From an uncultured Acetatifactor sp. (GTDB taxonomy: Bacteria > Bacillota > Clostridia > Lachnospirales > Lachnospiraceae), in assembly GCA_949840935.1 (NCBI GenBank), contig CATKXX010000005.1, positions 58,437-122,436 of the forward strand: a DNA stretch of 64,000 nt, given 5' to 3'. The notes beneath the pieces were generated by a model. The model was given only the letters and a program-made list of their open reading frames with translations, searched no databases and had not been told where the DNA came from. Shown piece after piece: positions 35,101-41,956 of this stretch (positions within the stretch are counted from its first letter, which is position 1; every line of letters begins with the position of its first letter). Made by a program: the position numbers and the translations under genes.

Positions 35101-35475
35101 GTCGAAGCCAAAAGGCGCCACCCCGGCCTCATAGTATCCCGCCATCCTGCCGTTTACATAGAGGTAACAGGTCTGGCGCAGCCCCTCGAATTCCAGAAGG
35201 ATTTTGCTGTCCTTCCGCTCCTGTTTTAGGGAAAATGTCTTCCGGTAGAAGGCGCAGGTACGTTTCTGTCCGCTTCCCGCATCCTGGATGGGCGCCACAA
35301 AGAGATCCGCGTCATTAAAAGTATGGGGCAGCGTCACCTCCTGCCAGCCCTGCTCCTCATAATCCTTTTCATAAAAATACCGCCCGCAGCTGTCCCGGTG
35401 CTTCTCCAGCGCTTCCCTCATGGGGAATGCGTCCGCCAGCAGGAAATGCCAGCAGTAATTAAAATTATATTTCAT
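32182..35475 (-). CDS. Glycoside hydrolase family 2 protein with altered acid/base motif
   Basis: A 1,097-residue cytoplasmic protein with the GH2 layout: jelly-roll sugar-binding domain (about 45-210, with WQEVTLPHTFNDAD), immunoglobulin-like domain (about 225-385), TIM barrel (about 385-650) and C-terminal beta domains. The barrel motif that normally reads W-x-x-G-N-E is WEAGNN at 493-498, so the usual acid/base Glu is Asn498; the nucleophile region TETEYS (559-564) keeps Glu560 and Glu562. It may use another residue, be a weak enzyme, or act on an unusual substrate. GGGAGGAG precedes the ATG. Beta-galactosidase or beta-glucuronidase activity is only a family-level guess. Confidence 0.82.
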   Translation of the reverse strand: MKYNFNYCWHFLLADAFPMREALEKHRDSCGRYFYEKDYEEQGWQEVTLPHTFNDADLFVAPIQDAGSGQKRTCAFYRKTFSLKQERKDSKILLEFEGLRQTCYLYVNGRMAGYYEAGVAPFGFDITSYVDFQGENLIALVTDNTATRNIPFCIAETPNVPGVEPGSYLLAQEEAVPEDRQGVGFFWNCNDFNPSLGGITRPVYLHVKPGTYLTLPLYSNLQTRGTYVYGSDYDLEKGTVRVHVEAELRNESEEAVSAALRVSLEQLDGTRIHTFLSEQGTLPAGGRVDAPLSITPRDAYREEILEDGRSHYVPAGEEEVCPTAADSVRTERMEAVSEELSLRFWDIRDPYLYRVRVELLIQGEAVDEEIIETGFRKVEYDRDRGIVINGRAVWLTGYAQRAANEWAALGVAPEWLKDQDMMWLRESNSNHIRWMHVAASLPDIRSCDRHGVVCTQPAGDKEAENFGRQWDQRVELMRDIIIAFRNHPSILFWEAGNNSISREHMREMTKLKRLLDPRGGRFMGCRTINTEDVVAESEYVGTMLNRHAARFLAEHGPITETEYSREEAPRRIWDDFTPPDFDYPNRYIGKGGKKQVGRDFWDLTMEELALAEAGGYAEFFHDRIGGASGKDMYSAAAALCWTDSAQHGRQSWSENGRMSGRVDPVRIRKQNYCLYQVMQSETPMVKIIGHWNYPPREKDNYRYPLKAFNGEYWEETGEYAYREPEKKTVYVAGSYDILRMELWINGEKAGVSEKTVNSFLFPFENIDVTGRTAGTDSCEPDRVEAVGFDSRGREAARDVLYTVGSPAKLRLTLHTSPRGFLADGADIAYLDVEVMDREGRICPLCDSRIDFETEGEAEFLGGYNSGRFNGYGREDSVIHKSYVYAECGINRVFLRSTFRQGSVTVRAVMEGAAPEVISWESVAVERAPISLNPPNVWYAEYPEKVPERRDAFPAIPAADALKYQAPEQDYCKILIRGQEPDNGGVPSVNKNGSVWGSVLIILDRMLSTWKDRELFNYEFDREKGRLTVSSGENTIVAEAGRTHLLVNGQENLMDGAPYVTDRGAFVMEVNALIPYIQNVSCQYDDRVHVLRIELAHL

Positions 35476-35558
35476 GTCCTGTCTCCTCCCGTTTTAAAAA
35501 AATTGGAATTGTCCCCCAGCCCTTTTTGTGTTATTCTCATTTGTAGACAAAAGAAACC

Positions 35559-35596
35559 AAAGCATTTCCCCGAGATTCCATGCGGGGAAATGCTTT
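35559..35596 (+). promoter_or_regulatory. 14-bp hairpin in the leader of the channel gene
   Basis: AAAGCATTTCCCCG (35559-35572) pairs perfectly with CGGGGAAATGCTTT (35583-35596) over a 10-nt loop, followed by TTTTC. It lies 37 bp before the start of the TRIC-type gene and could be an attenuator or an intrinsic terminator. It also lies upstream of the divergent GH2 gene. Confidence 0.6.
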
Positions 35597-35633
35597 TCAA
35601 ACGTCCTCCCGGACGAAACCGGGAAATTGTAAA

Positions 35634-36293
35634 ATGGAGCTTCCTATAAACATAATTTTTCCCATAGAAATCATTGGCACCGTGGCCTTTGCCTCCTCCG
35701 GGGCCATGGTCGCGGTGCGCAAAAAGCTGGATCTTTTCGGCATCATCGTCCTTGGCGTCATTACCGCCGTGGGCGGAGGCATGATGCGGGATCTGTTGAT
35801 CGGCTGTATCCCGCCCAATATGTTTCGCAATCCGGTCTATGTCTTCGCCGCCTTTCTGACTACACTGGCGCTGTTTATACTGTTCCGCTGTCGTCCTTTC
35901 CTGCTGGAAGGCAAATACATGGAAGGCTATGAAAAGGTCATGAATATTCTGGACGCCATTGGCCTGGGCGCGTTTACCGTCACAGGCGTTGATACCGGCG
36001 TAGAGGCAGGCTACGGCGATTACCATTTCCTGATCATCTTTCTGGGCGTCATCACAGGCATCGGAGGAGGTATCCTGCGGGATATTATGGCGAGAGAAAC
36101 CCCCTTTGTCCTGAAAAAGCATGTATACGCCTGTGCCTCCATTTCCGGCGCATGCCTGTATGTCCTGCTCCTGCAGTTCACACGTCCCGATTTTGCCATG
36201 CTGCCCGGCGCTCTGCTGGTGATCGCGATCCGAATCCTTGCCAGCCATTACCGCTGGAATCTGCCGGGTATCCCCACGGACGACATAAAATAG
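35634..36293 (+). CDS. TRIC-type cation channel family protein (YicG/UPF0126)
   Basis: Membrane protein of 219 residues with about seven helices arranged as two UPF0126 repeats. The repeats carry the paired glycine motifs GGGMMRDLLIG (near residue 43) and GGGILRDIMARETPF (near 142). Prokaryotic TRIC proteins form trimeric potassium-permeable channels; some relatives have been linked to amino-acid flux. The start at 35634 is preferred to 35580 because the upstream extension lies in the hairpin leader and is not hydrophobic. Monocistronic; converges on the CoA disulfide reductase gene. Confidence 0.88.
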   Translation: MELPINIIFPIEIIGTVAFASSGAMVAVRKKLDLFGIIVLGVITAVGGGMMRDLLIGCIPPNMFRNPVYVFAAFLTTLALFILFRCRPFLLEGKYMEGYEKVMNILDAIGLGAFTVTGVDTGVEAGYGDYHFLIIFLGVITGIGGGILRDIMARETPFVLKKHVYACASISGACLYVLLLQFTRPDFAMLPGALLVIAIRILASHYRWNLPGIPTDDIK

Positions 36294-36304
36294 CCGTCTT
36301 TGTA

Positions 36305-38002
36305 CTATTTCGGTATGTCCATGCCGCAGGCAGCCGCCGTCTCGATCAGACGCCTGTCGTTTGTCACCGCGTCATAAAACCGGAACCCGCCGGAGAAATT
36401 ATAAGCCTCAAAGCCGTTTCCTTCCAAAATCCGACAGGCAATATAACTGCGCAGGCCGCTCTGGCAGATGACATACACCGGCTTCCCGGAGTCAATCTCC
36501 TCCAGCCTCTCCCGGAGCTCATCAACCGGAATGTTCCGAAATCCCTCCATATGTCCGCTCTCATATTCTCTCACCGTCCTGACATCTAAAAGGGTCACAC
36601 TGCCGTCACGGGGAAGCTTCTCCACATCCTCCAGGCGCCACTGTCTGAGCCTTCCCGCGGCGATGTTGTCGATCATAAAGCCCGCCATATTTACGGGATC
36701 CTTCGCGGAAGAATAAGGAGGCGCATAGGCCAGATCCAGATCCTTCAGCTGATCAGCCTTCATGCCTGCGTAAATGGCGGCAGCCAGCACGTCAATGCGT
36801 TTGTCCACTCCCTCATACCCCACGATCTGCGCTCCCAGCAGACGATACGTTTCTCTCTCGAAGACCACCTTCATAGTCATGACCCTGCCACCGGGGTAGT
36901 AGCCAGCGTGGCTCATGGGGGAAAGGATCACGGCGTCCGCATCCAGCCCCGCTTTTTTCGCATTGGTCTCGTTAAGCCCGGTAACGGCCGCCGTCATGTC
37001 AAAAACTTTAAGGACGGAACTGCCCGTGCTTCCCCGATAACGGCTGTCCCCGCCGCAGATATTGTCGGCGATAATACGCCCCTGCTTGTTGGCGGGGCCT
37101 GCAAGGGAGATCAGGGCATCCTCCCCGGTGACGTAATGCTTTACCTGCACCGCATCCCCGGCGGCATAGATATCCGGAACAGAGGTCTCCATCCGGTCAT
37201 TGACCACAATACTTCCCTTGATGCCAAGCGAAAGCCCTGCTTCCCTGGCCAGATGGGTGTCCGGTGTTACGCCGATCGCCAGCACCACCATATCTGCATG
37301 AAGGGGCTCCTCCCCTTTCAGCAGGACATCCACCCCGCCGTTTTTCTCCTCAAATCCCTCCACAGTATGCCCCAGCTCCAGCCTTACGCCATGCCTGCGC
37401 ACCGCACCGTGGATAAAAGATGCCATATCTCTGTCAAAGGGATTCATCAACTGTCCGGGCCGCTGGACGATTGTCACATCCATGCCAAGCTCCCGCAGGT
37501 TTTCTGCCAGCTCCAGGCCGATGAAGCCTCCCCCTGCCAGAACAGCAGACCGGGGACAGTTATGACGAATGTATTCCCTTATGCGGAAGGTGTCCTCCAC
37601 CGTCCGCAGAGTGAACAGCTTATCCATACCCGTGCCGGGCAGCCGGGGCTGGGCCGGCTTTGCACCGGGAGCAAGTATCAGTTTGTCATAACTTTCCTCA
37701 AATTCTTTTCCCGACTCCAGATTTTGAACCGAAACCACCTTTCTGTCGGGGTGTATCGCTGTGACTTCATGGTGCACCTTCACATCGATTCGGAATCTGG
37801 AGAAAAAGTTTTCCGGCGTCTGAAGCGTCAGCGCCTCCGGATCGGAAATCACGTCTCCGATATAATAGGGCAGGCCGCAGTTTGCATAGGAAATATAACC
37901 TGACCGCTCAAACACCACGATCTGCGCCTGTTCGTCCAACCTGCGGATTCTTGCCGCGGCGGTGGCTCCCGCAGCCACGCCTCCAATAATAACTACCTTC
38001 AT
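36305..38002 (-). CDS. CoA disulfide reductase-like flavoprotein fused to rhodanese
   Basis: FAD- and NAD(P)H-dependent pyridine-nucleotide disulfide oxidoreductase with a C-terminal rhodanese (CoADR-Rhd), 565 residues. The N-terminal FAD motif GGVAAGATAA is at 7-16; the single redox Cys42 is in SYANCGLPYYIG; a second nucleotide motif (VLAGGGFIGLELAE) is near 155; CoADR dimerisation sequences follow. The rhodanese domain (about 455-550) keeps its active Cys513 in YVICQSGLRS. Such enzymes reduce CoA disulfide, CoA persulfide or polysulfide and move sulfane sulfur. Its start overlaps the permease stop by four bases, the last gene of a four-gene operon. Confidence 0.92.
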   Translation of the reverse strand: MKVVIIGGVAAGATAAARIRRLDEQAQIVVFERSGYISYANCGLPYYIGDVISDPEALTLQTPENFFSRFRIDVKVHHEVTAIHPDRKVVSVQNLESGKEFEESYDKLILAPGAKPAQPRLPGTGMDKLFTLRTVEDTFRIREYIRHNCPRSAVLAGGGFIGLELAENLRELGMDVTIVQRPGQLMNPFDRDMASFIHGAVRRHGVRLELGHTVEGFEEKNGGVDVLLKGEEPLHADMVVLAIGVTPDTHLAREAGLSLGIKGSIVVNDRMETSVPDIYAAGDAVQVKHYVTGEDALISLAGPANKQGRIIADNICGGDSRYRGSTGSSVLKVFDMTAAVTGLNETNAKKAGLDADAVILSPMSHAGYYPGGRVMTMKVVFERETYRLLGAQIVGYEGVDKRIDVLAAAIYAGMKADQLKDLDLAYAPPYSSAKDPVNMAGFMIDNIAAGRLRQWRLEDVEKLPRDGSVTLLDVRTVREYESGHMEGFRNIPVDELRERLEEIDSGKPVYVICQSGLRSYIACRILEGNGFEAYNFSGGFRFYDAVTNDRRLIETAAACGMDIPK

Positions 38003-39156
38003 AGATTTACTCCTCCCATATAAAAAATAATAAGCGCAGCCAAAAAGAGGACATTGCTCACTGTAAAGACCACAAGGTATGCCCCCTTCCGGTTCCCCTC
38101 CTCCTTTGCCACCTGCTTATAAGAGATCAGGCTGGCCATGGAGGCGATCAGCGTCCCTAATCCGCCCAGATTCACCCCTATCACAAGCTGCTCGTAATTC
38201 TGCGTAAACCCGGACAAAAGGAGCGCCGCGGGGACGTTGCTGATGAGCTGGCTGGCAGCGATGGATACATAGGCTTCCCTGCCCTCCACAACCTTCTGCA
38301 GGAAATCACAAAAGGCGGGAATCCGTCCGATATTCCCGATAAACACGAAAAAACCTACGAAAGTAAACAGCAGGGAATAATCCACCTTTCCCAATACCTC
38401 CCTGTCCATCAGAAGGATCGTCCCAAAGACAATTCCCAGCATGGCCTGCCATGGCAGCACGTGCACCACCGTAAGCAGGCACAGCAGGAACAGCGCCATA
38501 TAAACCCACAGAGTCCTGAACACGGCCCGAAGGCAAAAGGGCTCCCCGTCCTGCCCTCCGGCGTCCCAGATACCGGGCTTCCACCCGCCGGAACATCTCT
38601 TTCCCAAAAACAGCCCCCAGATTACCAGAAGAAACAGGGAAAACAAAGCATAGGGCAGCATCAGCAGCAGGAAGCTGCCCATGGACATTCCCGCCCTGCC
38701 ATAGAGATACAGGTTCTGGGGATTCCCTATGGGCGTCAGCATACTGCCCAGGTTGGCGGCAATGGTCTGCATCGCCACCAGGGGCAGCGCCAGCCTGCGC
38801 CTTTGTTCCTCCTCCAGCATCCCCAGCACCGTAAAGGTAAACGGTACAAAGGTGATCAGCGCCACATCATTGGTGATCAGCATACTGGAGAAAAAGCACA
38901 GCAGCATCAATACCTGTACGAGGCTGCCAATGCCCCTCACCCTCCCCAGAAGCCTCCCGGCAATCTGTCGGAAAACCCCCAGCTTCTGCAGCCCTGCCAT
39001 AACGCACATGAGACAGAATAAAATTGCCAGAGTCCGGAAATCTATGTACCTCGGATACTCCCTGTCCGGCGGAACCATACACGCCGATACAACTGCCAGC
39101 AACAGCGCCGCGCACAGTACTGCTTCTTTTTTGATAAATGCCGCTATATTTTCCAT
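37999..39156 (-). CDS. Anion permease (SLC13/ArsB-like ion transporter superfamily)
   Basis: Integral membrane protein of 385 residues with about ten helices and the paired motifs of the ion transporter superfamily: SSMLITNDVALITFVPF and LTPIGNPQNLYLY in the first half, QLISNVPAALLLSGFTQN and GGLGTLIASMASLIS in the second. Relatives move arsenite, citrate, sulfate or dicarboxylates; the substrate here cannot be read. Its coupling to a rhodanese-CoADR and to AmmeMemoRadiSam genes suggests an anion related to sulfur or thiol chemistry (inference). Confidence 0.85.
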   Translation of the reverse strand: MENIAAFIKKEAVLCAALLLAVVSACMVPPDREYPRYIDFRTLAILFCLMCVMAGLQKLGVFRQIAGRLLGRVRGIGSLVQVLMLLCFFSSMLITNDVALITFVPFTFTVLGMLEEEQRRRLALPLVAMQTIAANLGSMLTPIGNPQNLYLYGRAGMSMGSFLLLMLPYALFSLFLLVIWGLFLGKRCSGGWKPGIWDAGGQDGEPFCLRAVFRTLWVYMALFLLCLLTVVHVLPWQAMLGIVFGTILLMDREVLGKVDYSLLFTFVGFFVFIGNIGRIPAFCDFLQKVVEGREAYVSIAASQLISNVPAALLLSGFTQNYEQLVIGVNLGGLGTLIASMASLISYKQVAKEEGNRKGAYLVVFTVSNVLFLAALIIFYMGGVNL

Positions 39157-39189
39157 CCTGTCCCCTGCCCTCTTTTATTCCTGCGTCAG

Positions 39190-40026
39190 TCACACATTCC
39201 CCACATACACCTTTTCCAGATATTTTTCCGCCCTCCGGGCAAGAAGGTACAGCCGCTCCACATCCGTGGCCTCTCTGTCTCCCATGCGGTAACGGGGAAA
39301 GAAGCGGGTAATATGAAGAGGAATCGCCGGGTTTAATGAGGCGATCCATTTCGCCTGGGCCTCCATCTCTTCGGGAGAATCGTTTTCCCCGGGCACCACC
39401 AACGTGGTCAGCTCCACATGGCAGCTTTCCGCCGCCCTGGCGATAAAGGCCCTGACCGTCTCCAGATCCCCGCCAAGCTTCCGGTAATATTCCCGGCGGA
39501 ACCCTTTCAGGTCGATGTTCATGGCGTCCACCCAGGGAAGCAGCTCCTCCAGTACCTCCCGGGAGGCAGTGCCGTTGGTCACAAGCACATTCACCATGTC
39601 ATACTCCCTCACCAGCCGTGCCGTGTCGCGGACAAATTCCCAGCCTACCAGAGGTTCGTTATAAGTATAGGCCACTCCCACATTCCCGGCCTTTTTCCGT
39701 TCCTTCCATGCCAGCGCCGTATCCGCCAGCTGTCCGGGAGAGACGTATTCCGCGCCGGAGGCCTCCCTGTCCGCCATGGAAATCTCGTGATTTTGACAGA
39801 AAGGGCACCTTAAATTACAGCCATAGCTCCCCACGGACAAGATCCGGCTTCCGGGATGGAAATCATAAAGCGGCTTCTTTTCAATGGGATCCAGCGCCAT
39901 GGCGGTGACCATCCCGTAATTTTCACAGACGATTTCCCCTCCCACGTTTTTCCTGGCCCCGCACAAGCCCGTCTGTCCGGGTTCCAGCGCGCAGTGATGT
40001 ATGCATACCTGGCAGATTGTTTTCAT
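39190..40026 (-). CDS. amrS: AmmeMemoRadiSam system radical SAM enzyme
   Basis: Radical SAM protein of 278 residues. The cluster motif CNLRCPFC gives Cys70, Cys74 and Cys77; four further N-terminal cysteines (5, 8, 12 and 22) match the zinc or auxiliary site of this family. FVRDTARLV, LVTNGTASREVLEEL, MNIDLKGF and VVPGENDSPEEM follow in normal order. The ATG at 40026 has AGGAG 13 bases upstream; the earlier ATG at 40062 lies inside the preceding gene. The reaction is not known. It immediately follows the AMMECR1/Memo fusion, its constant genomic partner. Confidence 0.92.
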   Translation of the reverse strand: MKTICQVCIHHCALEPGQTGLCGARKNVGGEIVCENYGMVTAMALDPIEKKPLYDFHPGSRILSVGSYGCNLRCPFCQNHEISMADREASGAEYVSPGQLADTALAWKERKKAGNVGVAYTYNEPLVGWEFVRDTARLVREYDMVNVLVTNGTASREVLEELLPWVDAMNIDLKGFRREYYRKLGGDLETVRAFIARAAESCHVELTTLVVPGENDSPEEMEAQAKWIASLNPAIPLHITRFFPRYRMGDREATDVERLYLLARRAEKYLEKVYVGNV

Positions 40027-40051
40027 AGGCTGATCTCGCTCCTGTCTTCCG

Positions 40052-41461
40052 TCAAAGTCCATTCTGCAAGCCCCGGGGCTCGTGCCGTATTACCTCAAAG
40101 CGTTCCAATTCCACGCTCTCATGGGCCTTGATCCCCGCCTTCTGCTTCGCTATGGCAATCTGCTGCTCCACGGTGTCCACGCCTTCCAGGTTAGGCAGCA
40201 GCAGCCCCCGCCTTTGGCCCTTTGTCACAATGACCCCGTACCGCGCTGGATCCAGCTCCCCGGGGGAAGAAATCCGCTCTGTCTCCCCCAATACGTCAAC
40301 GCTGATGGCCAGGCGCTCCACCTCCCAGGGCTTCACAGGAGAGAATCTGGGATCCTCCGAGCAGGCGCTGACGGCATTGTGCATAATCTCCTCCGCCAGG
40401 CATCCCCGAACCGCCTGGATGGTGCCGATGCAGCCCCTGAGCCTTCCGTCCTCCTTCAGGGACACAAAGGTGCCGGCCTTTAAACGGTACAATTCCTCCG
40501 GCAGCCCCTCCGGAATCCCGGGAAGCTCCCCCGTTTCCACAAACATCTCGATGGTATCTCTTGCCAGACTCACATAAGGATCTTCCCGTTCCCGCAGGGC
40601 AAGGAGCCGCCTCCGCTCCTTCTCCTCGTACTGCTCCAGGAAATTCCGCGTCCCGTCCCCGCCCCGGGGCCGATAGGCGCAGACGCCGTATCCCACTCCA
40701 AAAGGCCCCTCATAGGAAAGTTTCTCCGCCTCCACGGCAATCCGGTCAAAGGCTCCCGCCAGAATGGTAAAGGAGCGGTGCCCACATTCCGCCGCCTTCT
40801 CACAGAATTCTTCCGAAAATTCAAACAATTCCCCGAAATCGCCCCGGCCCATCACCTCCATGATCCGCGCGTCATAAGCAGGCCCTTCCTCCTGATAACC
40901 GTAGGGGCCGTCCTCTTTCAGCTTATGGGACAAGTCGCCGCTGGCAATCACTGCCGTATTCCGCCCAAGGGCCCGGGCCACATCCCTGATACACTGTCCC
41001 AGGCGGTAGTGGGCCACCAGGGGCAGGCCCGACAGGCCGATTCTTACCAGCCGATATCCCGTCCAGTACCGGTTCACAAAGTACAGGGGCACCATGGTGC
41101 CGTGATCCAGCTTCCGCTCCCGCTCTCCCAGGGTTCCCGCCTGTATGCCGGCTTCCTCCGCGGCCCTGCACAGCGCCCGGACAAATTCCGTGTCGTAGGC
41201 GGCTTCCATGGAGACCTGCCCGGCGCCAAACTGCCCGAAATCCCCCCTTGCCCCCTGCCCCGGGGATATGTGGAAATAGTCCGCATACATCGTCTGGTGA
41301 GGGGACAGAAGCACAATGGTCTCCGGCTGTATGCGGCCTATGGCCTCTGCCGCCCTTTGGTATGCGTCAATCGTCCCCTGGATTATCTTTTCCTCGCCCC
41401 TGCCCACAGCAGGTATGATGAGCGGCGGATGAGGCACCATGAACCCGGCTGAAATTCCCAT
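40052..41461 (-). CDS. AmmeMemoRadiSam system fusion: LigB/Memo-like plus AMMECR1 domains
   Basis: Two-domain protein of 469 residues. Residues about 1-255 are a class III extradiol dioxygenase (LigB/Memo) fold: HPPLIIP near the start, LLSPHQTMYAD, LDHGTMVPLYFVN and IASGDLSH supply the metal and catalytic histidines. Residues about 290-460 are the AMMECR1 domain with its hallmark LRGCIGT near 378, PRFSPV and VVTKGQRRGLLLP-like segments. The ATG at 41461 has AGAGGAGG before it and replaces the longer frame from 41494. Function unknown in any organism; first gene of an operon with the radical SAM enzyme, a permease and CoADR-Rhd. Confidence 0.9.
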   Translation of the reverse strand: MGISAGFMVPHPPLIIPAVGRGEEKIIQGTIDAYQRAAEAIGRIQPETIVLLSPHQTMYADYFHISPGQGARGDFGQFGAGQVSMEAAYDTEFVRALCRAAEEAGIQAGTLGERERKLDHGTMVPLYFVNRYWTGYRLVRIGLSGLPLVAHYRLGQCIRDVARALGRNTAVIASGDLSHKLKEDGPYGYQEEGPAYDARIMEVMGRGDFGELFEFSEEFCEKAAECGHRSFTILAGAFDRIAVEAEKLSYEGPFGVGYGVCAYRPRGGDGTRNFLEQYEEKERRRLLALREREDPYVSLARDTIEMFVETGELPGIPEGLPEELYRLKAGTFVSLKEDGRLRGCIGTIQAVRGCLAEEIMHNAVSACSEDPRFSPVKPWEVERLAISVDVLGETERISSPGELDPARYGVIVTKGQRRGLLLPNLEGVDTVEQQIAIAKQKAGIKAHESVELERFEVIRHEPRGLQNGL

Positions 41462-41499
41462 AATAATCCTCCTCTGTTTCCCTGTCTCCCGCAATGCCG

Positions 41500-41847
41500 C
41501 TACCCGGCAAAACTCCTTAAGTATATCACATTCCTGTCGGGATCATAAAAGCTCATGTTTACGGCGCCCCACGGGCGTTTCGTTGGTTTTTCAATCATCT
41601 CCGCCCCTAATCGCAAAACCTTCTGATATTCCTTTTCCATATCGTCCACGGTAAACGCGATACATATATTTTGATTATCATTATTTTTTACGGAACCGTC
41701 ATTGTAAATGGTCAGCATTGTCTCTTCCGCGATAATCGTCTGGTGCACTTCATCATTGCTGCCATTATCTGTCTCAAGCAGGGCCTTGTAAAAATCAGCC
41801 AATGCAACAACATCATTTGTCAATAATCCAACCTCACCTAATCGCAT
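41500..41847 (-). CDS. VOC-family (glyoxalase/bleomycin resistance fold) protein
   Basis: Small protein of 115 residues with the paired beta-alpha-beta units of the vicinal oxygen chelate fold: MRLGEVGLLTNDVVALADFYK opens it, ICIAFTVDDMEKEYQKV starts the second half, and WGAVNMSFYDPDRNVIYL ends it, with Glu or His positions that could bind metal. Specific activity cannot be inferred. GGGAGG precedes the ATG. It lies 38 bp before the AMMECR1 fusion on the same strand and could be co-transcribed. Confidence 0.85.
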   Translation of the reverse strand: MRLGEVGLLTNDVVALADFYKALLETDNGSNDEVHQTIIAEETMLTIYNDGSVKNNDNQNICIAFTVDDMEKEYQKVLRLGAEMIEKPTKRPWGAVNMSFYDPDRNVIYLRSFAG

Positions 41848-41956
41848 AGATACCTCCCTGTTTCTGCCTCCCTGACAGCCTCAGCGCCTGCCGCCTGGAA
41901 AAAGCAATCTGTTTCATACAGTATACCGTGAAATTTCCTGAATGACAACACATATC

